64,000 nucleotides of DNA, taken from the NCBI GenBank assembly GCA_020091685.1, contig CM034595.1, positions 22,305,564-22,369,563 on the forward strand. The letters are read 5' to 3'. Made by a program: the position numbers and the translations under genes. Below are positions 62,101-64,000 of this stretch, in pieces. The notes under the pieces were generated by a model that worked only from the letters and a program-made list of their open reading frames with translations, made no database searches and was not told the DNA's origin. Source of the stretch: Lutjanus erythropterus. Taxonomy: Eukaryota > Chordata > Actinopteri > Lutjaniformes > Lutjanidae. The number at the start of each line of letters is the position of its first letter. The first letter of the stretch is position 1.

Positions 62101-63311
62101 TTCCATGTTGTCCGCAAAGAACTGAAGAGAGCGGCTGATGCAGCTGAAGAGCCCCTCTACCACTATTTCATCCACATACTCCAGGTAGGACTGCCATGAG
62201 TCTGATGCAGGGTCAGCATGGAAAAGGACCATATTCTCCTGATTCAATGGTAGGATATTGGAAAAATGGTGAGCAGTTTGTATCACTTTTGATTTCTAGA
62301 GATGGAGCAGGCAGTCACATTTAATTTGAGGGATTTTATCTATTTCAGAATAACTAGAGCATATTTATTTACATTTAGTTCCAATTATTTCATATTTATT
62401 TACTTACAGTACAGCCACACGAGTATTCATGAAAAATCTTTAATGCATAATAAAGCAATATCACATGAGAGGGAGTGCTGTTGTACTGATTATCAGCATG
62501 ACTGTGATTCCATTGTAGGAACAAGGCCACAGGCCTAGGTTCTACAAGCACAATATATTAGTGAGAGAGAAATAAGCAACAACAGATAACAATTTCTTTG
62601 TATATTTACCCATTTTTTTGGCTTTTCTTGTGGTCTGTTGTATAAGAGTGAATATTATCATAAATGCTGTGATACACACCTGTACCAGCTTGTGGATAGA
62701 GTCTCCATCCTTCTTCATGGAGCTGTACCTCTTTTTGACACGGTCTTCTCTGTCTTCTAGCTGTATGAGCGAGCCTTTCTTGTTGTCCTTTCTGCAAAAC
62801 ATGGCCTGTTTGCTCCATCCTTTCATCATCGACTGGATGGCTTCACAGTTTTCCTTGGCTCTACTAACTCGACATACAAGGTCGTGAACCAGGTCTTTGG
62901 TGTTGCTGATGAAGCTCCAACTGTCTGGATCCTGCCATGTCAGGTCAGACTCTGCTCGTGTCAAGTGCAGGTCTATGGACTCCAGCTCAGCTCTGATGAG
63001 AGGAAGTTCCACCTGCAGCACTGTTTGCTTTAGCTTGTTGTACCATTGTACTAGTAACTGCAGACTGCTCACATACTGGAGAATACAAGTGTGGAGAAAA
63101 TAAATAATCTGAAGTGCAGACTATGTAAAGCATGATCAAAAAAGTCATATTGCTTACTGTTTAACTCAAACAAGTGTGCATGAGTGTAAATATGTTAGTT
63201 CCTTACCTTTGTGAACATGAAACGCTTCTCAAAAACAGTCTTTGCAGCTGCAGGGATCTCAATTTGACTAAGAGTCTGAATGTACTTCACGTCTTTCAAC
63301 ACTTCAGTCAG
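17038..63311 (-). CDS. dnah11: dnah11, axonemal outer-arm dynein heavy chain (70 exons, 5' part outside window)
   Basis: Seventy exons on the - strand join without phase conflict into 3,790 codons plus stop. Borders were placed by hand at GT donors and AG acceptors. The product is a dynein heavy chain of the DNAH9/11/17 type: the motor that slides outer doublet microtubules in cilia and flagella, acting in the outer dynein arm. All six AAA modules, linker, stalk, microtubule-binding domain and C-terminal domain are present. P-loops lie at about residues 1172 (AAA1), 1453 (AAA2), 1780 (AAA3) and 2125 (AAA4) of this partial protein. Human DNAH11 is about 4,516 residues, so roughly 730 N-terminal residues lie beyond 64000. 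The paralogue is chosen mainly because rapgef5 is the neighbour, as in human 7p15.3; DNAH9 or DNAH17 would be the alternatives. No stop, frameshift or missing exon was seen. In human, loss of DNAH11 causes primary ciliary dyskinesia. Confidence 0.93.
17375..17928. mobile_element. MITE, TTAA-type (family B, copy b)
   Basis: Left end TTAAAGGAATGGTTCTCATT and right end, reversed, TTCAAGAGATAGTTCAGATG form inverted ends of about 50 bp, including GAAGTG(T/G)GGTTG(T/C)ATGAG. The interior shares CTAAATATAGTATAC and GACAGGGTCA segments with the other copies. It fills most of the last dnah11 intron (17286-17976). Confidence 0.7.
18913..20058. repeat. repeat-rich dnah11 intron
   Basis: Two degraded teleost-type repeats are visible: about 19040-19520, with TTAGTCAACAACTAAGAC and reversed GACTAAATGTCAAG motifs of a palindromic family, and about 19628-19750, with CTTCCACTCCACGACATTT. 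Both identifications come from memory of teleost repeats. No exon is present. Confidence 0.35.
21048..22133. other. dnah11 intron with complex block
   Basis: No exon. About 21470-21690 is unique and varied (GCAAATTGCTTCCTTCATCA; TGGCTGCATGTAATTACATT), with homeodomain-like TAATTACA sites and a palindromic TGTAATTACA. It could be a conserved regulatory element. The rest is AT-rich. Confidence 0.3.
22413..28314 (-). CDS. dnah11: dnah11 AAA6 exons
   Basis: Seven exons in coding order: 28174-28314, 26492-26662, 25944-26066, 25023-25216, 24797-24945, 24590-24717 and 22413-22640. Landmarks: [42 protein letters not shown]-equivalent [72 protein letters not shown] and [20 protein letters not shown]. 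The run from SPGVDP through LQNVHL is the conserved AAA6 signature of heavy chains. Introns 25217-25943 and 22641-24589 are mostly repeat-derived. Confidence 0.96.
23175..24590. repeat. composite repeat region in dnah11 intron
   Basis: The outer flanks 23175-23295 and 24530-24590 both carry runs of ACTTGAGACTTGACTTGGAC, matching the ends of one teleost MITE-like family. Between them lie a GT-rich stretch (23358-23400) and two to three diverged units at 23440-23760, each with (T/C)TCA(A/G)GAAC followed by GGT(T/C)AAAG and CACTGTGAC. The central 23870-24520 is unassigned. The layout suggests an old element opened by later insertions. Confidence 0.45.
23358..23400. repeat. imperfect GT-rich microsatellite
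   Basis: GTGTGTGTATGTGTGTGCGAG is followed by GTGTGTGTGTGCGAGTGTG: an interrupted (GT)n with a repeated GCGA interruption. Confidence 0.8.
25284..25928. mobile_element. MITE, TTAA-type (family B, copy c, longest)
   Basis: TTAAAGGGATAGTTCTGATT at the left and TTTAA ending at 25928 on the right enclose 645 bp. Interior segments GTTTGTTTGTAATGTTTTGTGACTTTGATGAA, GACGGCC and TTCTAAATATAGCGTACACTT link it to the copies at 45660 and 56987. Its right end stops 16 bases short of the exon 25944-26066, on that exon's donor side. Confidence 0.7.
26663..28173. other. dnah11 intron, AT-rich
   Basis: No exon and no clearly bounded element. A short segment at 26795-26945 (AAGGCCACTGGCCTGGTGAC) has repeat-like texture. 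Nothing else is supportable. Confidence 0.5.
28533..34971 (-). CDS. dnah11: dnah11 AAA5 exons
   Basis: Five exons in coding order: 34798-34971, 33862-34097, 33104-33226, 28825-29029 and 28533-28697. They encode [59 protein letters not shown], the [20 protein letters not shown] block, [19 protein letters not shown] and [22 protein letters not shown]5 and AAA6 lack catalytic P-loops in dyneins and build the ring; the buttress hairpin arises near here. The largest dnah11 intron in the window, 29030-33103 (4.1 kb), splits this segment. Confidence 0.96.
29030..33103. other. largest dnah11 intron in window
   Basis: 4.1 kb with no exon. 29150-29240 (AATACTTGATACCTCTTTTGATACC) looks like a repeat fragment, and 31372-31843 is a probable element listed separately. 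A 144-codon frame at 30483-30917 lacks family resemblance and splice context. The rest is AT-rich. Confidence 0.5.
31372..31843. mobile_element. probable MITE with CAGGGTTCCTACACC end
   Basis: The left end CAGGGTTCCTACACCTTTAC and the right part TTTCAAGGATTTCCAGCATC match, from memory, the two ends of a common teleost element that starts CAGGGTTCCTACA. Internal TTCAAGC and TTTCAAGCAG repeats fit. The right end is degraded, so its boundary is uncertain. Confidence 0.45.
33448..33803. mobile_element. MITE with TAGGGCTGGG ends, uninterrupted copy
   Basis: On the reverse strand this 356-bp copy starts TAGGGCTGGGAAATATATTG and ends with the complement of TAGGGTTGGACAG. It shares TTGTCTTTTCCTGGTTTTAA, TCTAGCTGTTCTATT and TAGTCATTATATCCACAT with 14132-14768, in opposite orientation. 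It lacks the inner insertion and serves as a paralogous empty site. It lies in the intron between exons 33104 and 33862. Confidence 0.75.
34237..34769. mobile_element. MITE with GGGTTG(T/C)ACCAA ends, copy 1
   Basis: Left end GGGTTGTACCAATAAGGACT and right end, reversed, GGGGTTGCCCCAACAAAGAT are imperfect inverted ends around an AT-rich 533-bp body full of TTTAAAC/GTTTAAA motifs. Internal segments CTGTTGCACCAAAAC and AACTTACACTTGAGGA recur in the same order at 37106-37970. Confidence 0.65.
34972..36234. other. dnah11 intron, no feature
   Basis: 1.26 kb with no exon and no bounded repeat. 35930-36230 is more complex and C-rich (CAGTTCAGCCAGCCAGTTGC; TCTACCTGTCTCACAAGTCC) than the AT-rich remainder, but it shows no coding signal. 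Confidence 0.5.
36235..39532 (-). CDS. dnah11: dnah11 stalk coiled coil and microtubule-binding domain
   Basis: Seven exons in coding order: 39299-39532, 38992-39138, 38762-38875, 38535-38678, 36687-36869, 36476-36577 and 36235-36369. The first three form the outgoing coiled coil CC1 (from [15 protein letters not shown] through [15 protein letters not shown] to [13 protein letters not shown]). The exons at 38535 and 36687 form the microtubule-binding domain at about residues 2470-2578, with [20 protein letters not shown] and [20 protein letters not shown]. The last two form the returning coil CC2, ending [11 protein letters not shown]. This domain contacts the B-tubule and couples binding to ATPase state. 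The donor of 36476-36577 is a tandem GTGGTGAG, so a one-valine length variant is possible. Confidence 0.96.
37106..37970. mobile_element. MITE with GGGTTG(T/C)ACCAA ends, copy 2, with internal insertion
   Basis: Left end GGCTGGATTACACCAACAAG and right end, reversed, AAGCTTTGCACCAACAAAGA match copy 1 at 34237. At 865 bp it is about 330 bp longer. The extra part includes 37680-37790, with AACACTTTGTAACATGGG and CTCTATAAATAAAGATCATT, which resembles the 3' tail shared by teleost L2-type LINEs and their SINEs. Confidence 0.6.
37680..37790 (+). repeat. LINE2/SINE-type 3' tail fragment
   Basis: CACTTTGTAAC, then GGCTCTATAAATAAAGATCATTAT: the conserved tail pattern (CTATATAAATAAA-like) of fish L2-derived SINEs, recognised from memory. 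It lies inside the MITE copy at 37106-37970. Confidence 0.4.
39533..41688. other. dnah11 intron between stalk and AAA4
   Basis: 2.2 kb with no exon. It contains a repeat fragment at 40885-41010 (TGTAATCAAATTGATTACAT, a teleost GTAATC-type family), a (CA)17 microsatellite at 41131-41164, and AT-rich but varied sequence at 39880-40200 (ATTAATCATACAGTTAGCGATCAATT) with many homeodomain-like sites, which could be regulatory. Confidence 0.4.
41131..41164. repeat. (CA)17 microsatellite
   Basis: Uninterrupted CA dinucleotide, 17 units, in a dnah11 intron. Likely polymorphic. Confidence 0.95.
41689..44649 (-). CDS. dnah11: dnah11 AAA4 exons
   Basis: Five exons in coding order: 44456-44649, 43542-43704, 42977-43100, 42702-42844 and 41689-41850. 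They encode [20 protein letters not shown], the P-loop [19 protein letters not shown] at about residue 2125, the strand [20 protein letters not shown] and the closing segment [20 protein letters not shown] before the stalk. AAA4 binds nucleotide and has a minor regulatory role. A valine codon is split GT/C across the 44456 and 43704 borders, which supports both sites. Confidence 0.95.
42466..42505. repeat. terminal fragment of the GGGTTG(T/C)ACCAA MITE
   Basis: ACTGGGTTACACCTACAAAG is followed by ATTATTTTAATTT, matching the left end of the elements at 34237 and 37106. Only about 40 bp of the end is recognisable. Confidence 0.5.
44764..48927 (-). CDS. dnah11: dnah11 AAA3 exons
   Basis: Seven exons in coding order: 48796-48927, 47564-47737, 46768-46972, 46381-46546, 46170-46272, 45016-45255 and 44764-44925. 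Landmarks: [32 protein letters not shown], Walker [15 protein letters not shown] at about residue 1780, Walker [21 protein letters not shown], then [20 protein letters not shown] and [23 protein letters not shown]3 gates motor activity in dyneins, and its nucleotide-binding residues are intact. The acceptor of exon 46381-46546 (CTTGAAG at its 5' side) is set by phase: only this AG restores [15 protein letters not shown], and a nearby GTTCAG would shift the frame. Confidence 0.95.
45660..46117. mobile_element. MITE, TTAA-type (family B, copy d, partial)
   Basis: It contains CATCAGACAGCCTTTTCTGA, CAATAACACAAACAAACTAACC, TGCTGCTGACACTGTCCACA and a right part ATAAGTACCTCATACAACC, in family B order. 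The left terminus is missing and the right end GAACTATGCCTTAC is worn. Confidence 0.55.
46973..47563. other. dnah11 intron, no bounded feature
   Basis: About 590 bases. 47130-47350 is unusually complex for this intron (GCACCCCTGCCATAACCTCA) but shows no exon and no inverted ends. Confidence 0.4.
48213..48430 (+). mobile_element. degraded tRNA-derived SINE
   Basis: From about 48213 (GAGGCAGCTGCAACTCAGCA, box A-like) through TGCGGTTGGACCCCTGGCTC (box B-like) to TTTGGGCAAGATACAGAACC and TGCTCCCAATGTGTGAATAT. This order and the sequence after box B match, from memory, a common percomorph tRNA-type SINE. The promoter boxes are mutated and the 3' end is lost in AT-rich sequence. Confidence 0.6.
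49028..52092 (-). CDS. dnah11: dnah11 AAA2 exons
   Basis: Six exons in coding order: 51898-52092, 51082-51159, 50861-50993, 50611-50738, 50149-50297 and 49028-49178. The 78-nt exon at 51082 carries the P-loop [11 protein letters not shown] at about residue 1453. The exon at 50611 carries the AAA2-type Walker B block [18 protein letters not shown], and 50149 continues with [20 protein letters not shown]. In dyneins AAA2 binds but does not hydrolyse ATP, and the LDGDID form of Walker B is typical. The intron 51160-51897 carries a family C MITE; the intron 49179-50148 carries a perfect hairpin. Confidence 0.96.
49666..49707. repeat. perfect 19-bp inverted repeat with 4-nt loop
   Basis: ACATCAGGTGACATGAACA, loop AACA, then TGTTCATGTCACCTGATGT. 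All 19 pairs match, and the next flanking pair does not. It lies in the dnah11 intron 49179-50148, just upstream (on +) of a repeat-like stretch (about 49700-49980). It may be an element end-to-end junction, a cruciform or a short hairpin transcript; nothing decides between these. Confidence 0.85.
51203..51586. mobile_element. MITE, TTAA-flanked (family C, full copy)
   Basis: TTAAAGGACCTGTGTGTAGG at the left and CACATTGGACCATTAA at the right, 384 bp, with TTAA at each edge. The interior (AGAACCAGTCTTTGGTTTGTC; CGCTAATGAAAACATAC) matches from memory a very common teleost MITE. It sits in the intron between exons 51082 and 51898. Confidence 0.7.
51602..51740. repeat. repeat fragment GGCCTGTCACAATAAC
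   Basis: AGGCCTGTCACAATAACTAC, then TTGGACGATATAATGATGAA: the start of another teleost interspersed family known from memory. It directly follows the family C element and no right end was found. Confidence 0.35.
52182..53889 (-). CDS. dnah11: dnah11 AAA1 exons (main ATPase site)
   Basis: Six exons in coding order: 53729-53889, 53453-53609, 53195-53340, 52998-53114, 52445-52583 and 52182-52274. They open with [20 protein letters not shown] and carry the Walker A sequence [14 protein letters not shown] at about residue 1172, then [12 protein letters not shown], the Walker [13 protein letters not shown] and the sensor region [23 protein letters not shown]1 is the principal ATP-hydrolysing site of dynein. 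The lysine and threonine of Walker A and the DE of Walker B are all present, so the motor should be catalytically competent. Exons are compact, with introns mostly of 80-400 bases. Confidence 0.97.
54305..60015 (-). CDS. dnah11: dnah11 linker (DHC_N2) exons
   Basis: Thirteen exons in coding order: 59899-60015, 59710-59796, 59462-59620, 59157-59240, 58870-59028, 58642-58764, 57865-57987, 56639-56863, 56464-56555, 56244-56370, 55974-56126, 55650-55883 and 54305-54436. Landmarks: [51 protein letters not shown], the [20 protein letters not shown] block and [14 protein letters not shown]. The linker is the mechanical element that swings over the AAA ring in the power stroke. These are among the most conserved blocks of axonemal heavy chains, and nothing is missing. 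Introns at 56864-57864, 57988-58641 and 54437-55649 carry repeats or candidate regulatory sequence. Confidence 0.95.
54437..55649. other. dnah11 intron with candidate regulatory block
   Basis: 1.2 kb with no exon. 54640-54970 is unique and complex (GATGATTTGACAGAAATGCTGTCAAACACT contains TGACAG and CTGTCA half-sites of the TALE-homeodomain type; CACTGACTGATGTGATTATG). The rest is AT-rich. Confidence 0.3.
56987..57418. mobile_element. MITE, TTAA-type (family B, copy e)
   Basis: Left AGAAACAGTTCTGATTATTT and right CCAAACTATCCCTTTAA. The interior TGTATGCTATATTTAGAATA, TCAACCAGACTCCATTCCCA and GTTTGTGTTATTGTGTGACT match family B. It lies in the linker intron 56864-57864. Confidence 0.7.
57440..57770. 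promoter_or_regulatory. candidate regulatory block with YY1-like site
   Basis: Non-repetitive, GC-richer sequence in a dnah11 intron, with AAAGATGGCGGC (57517-57528, the YY1 core pattern), GACGGGGCGGCCCCGC (GC-box-like) and TCTATTCTCAGTTGTGC. It resembles promoter or enhancer texture more than decayed transposon. No transcript evidence is available. Confidence 0.25.
58175..58295. mobile_element. MITE family C, 5' fragment
   Basis: TTAAAGGACCACCGAGTAGG, then AGTGGCATCTAGCAGTGAG and AGCCAGCATTTGGTTTGTCC, following the family C left half at 51203 but cut off near 58295. The right half is absent. Confidence 0.6.
60143..63311 (-). CDS. dnah11: dnah11 tail (stem) exons
   Basis: Six exons in coding order: 63207-63311, 62680-63075, 61906-62238, 60706-60960, 60446-60615 and 60143-60365. 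They encode residues 1-494 of the visible protein, starting [14 protein letters not shown], then [34 protein letters not shown] and [13 protein letters not shown]. This is the C-terminal part of the dynein tail (DHC_N1 region and its connection to the linker), which by family knowledge binds intermediate and light chains and partner heavy chains. The largest exon (396 nt) is here. The exon at 63207 starts in phase 0, so at least one more exon lies upstream, and none is recognisable in 63312-64000. Confidence 0.92.
61055..61218. mobile_element. short MITE with TAGGG(A/G)TTGGT ends
   Basis: Left TAGGGATTGGTGTAATTTTA and right, reversed, TAGGGGTGGTATCAAGTAAA enclose 164 bp in the tail intron 60961-61905. 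The ends are inverted with some mismatches, and internal TTTAATACCAGTTCCTGAAT fits a teleost family known from memory. Confidence 0.55.
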
Positions 63312-64000
63312 CTGAGGAGTGAAAGGAAATGGTGAATAACTCGTATACATAGTCACAGTGGGGTGGCAGTAAAATGTTTTGTCTCCACAACTAGAAACCC
63401 TTGGAGAATATAATAACTCACATTAAATAGCAGTAACAAATAATTATTCCCTATGTTTTTGCATGTTTGCATCTAAGTCTGTCAGCAGTATGTTAAACAT
63501 GTGAACAATTTTTAACTGATTTAACAGAAATTATAATACAAATACAGTTTGAGCCAAGGATGATCCGCATCTGGGTTTTGCATTCTTAAAGAAAATATTG
63601 TTCTTCAGCCAAGGCTTGTGAACTAAAAGATAAAAAAGGTCATAATTTTGAGCCATCTTGACGACCTGTCAGCAGTGAGGAAAACAACTGAAGTTATTTT
63701 TTAAGAGAAAGACTGCTACTAACTACAGTAAGTCAGATAATTATTTAGCATTGGAGGATACTTGCACAATAACTGTTGGTCATGTCTAGAAGGGAATCCA
63801 AGATTTGTGAAACTGTTGTGAGACTTGCACTTGTTTCTTCATTGTGCATGTTGCATAAACTAATTATGTTTTATTAAGTAACAATGCTATGGTTATGATA
63901 TGGGTAATTTTAGGGACCAAAAATGGTCAGGGTTAGGGAAAAATCATGGTTTGGTTTAAAAAAATCCCTCTCGCAAGATCTTTCATGGGTCTGGGGTTCC
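63312..64000. other. dnah11 intron (5' side), window end
   Basis: No exon could be recognised. 63880-63960 (GGTCAGGGTTAGGGAAAAATCATGGTTTGG) resembles a common percomorph repeat. The next upstream dnah11 exon is presumably beyond 64000. Confidence 0.5.

Noticed and set aside
17038-63311. Assignment to DNAH9 or DNAH17 instead of DNAH11
   Set aside because: Sequence blocks alone do not exclude these close paralogues, but the adjacent rapgef5 matches the DNAH11 neighbourhood.
1-64000. A novel multi-gene or defence-like system
   Set aside because: The window is ordinary vertebrate sequence with two well-known conserved genes. No unexplained cluster of coding genes exists here.

Overview
The window is vertebrate nuclear DNA, almost certainly from a teleost fish and probably a percomorph. 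Coding sequence is split into short exons with GT-AG borders. The introns are AT-rich and carry several short inverted-repeat transposon families that I recognise from memory as common in teleosts. There is no prokaryotic, viral or organellar signature.

Two protein genes are present, arranged tail to tail. On the + strand, 1898-9852 holds the last 12 coding exons (373 residues plus stop) of a Rap guanine-nucleotide exchange factor that matches RAPGEF5. Its 5' exons lie before base 1. Its 3' untranslated region probably runs to a distal poly(A) signal at 11907. On the - strand, 17038-63311 holds 70 consecutive coding exons of an axonemal outer-arm dynein heavy chain. They join without a phase error into 3,790 codons, from the tail through linker, AAA1-AAA4, stalk and microtubule-binding domain, AAA5, AAA6 and C-terminal domain to the stop. 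The first roughly 700 residues lie beyond base 64000. Human DNAH11 and RAPGEF5 are neighbours on 7p15.3, so the dynein is best called dnah11. CDCA7L lies between them in human but is not visible in the 7.2 kb between the two stop codons here.

Layout: 1-1897 rapgef5 intron with an unusually complex block at about 880-1640; 1898-9852 rapgef5 exons, with TTAA-flanked MITEs between them; 9853-11930 probable rapgef5 3' UTR; 11935-17037 intergenic, with a nested pair of inverted-repeat elements (14132-14768) and a hAT-like element with a near-perfect 8-bp target duplication (15703-16868); 17038-22325 dynein C-terminal domain; 22413-28314 AAA6; 28533-34971 AAA5; 36235-39532 stalk and microtubule-binding domain; 41689-44649 AAA4; 44764-48927 AAA3; 49028-52092 AAA2; 52182-53889 AAA1; 54305-60015 linker; 60143-63311 tail; 63312-64000 intron.

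The two genes have unrelated biochemical jobs: Rap1-family GTPase activation and ciliary beating. Their adjacency is synteny, not an operon. I found no CRISPR array, RNA gene, retrovirus-like element or novel multi-gene system. What deserves a second look is the non-coding sequence: nested and TTAA-targeted MITEs, a perfect 19-bp hairpin, candidate conserved elements, a tandem in-frame splice donor and the missing cdca7l.
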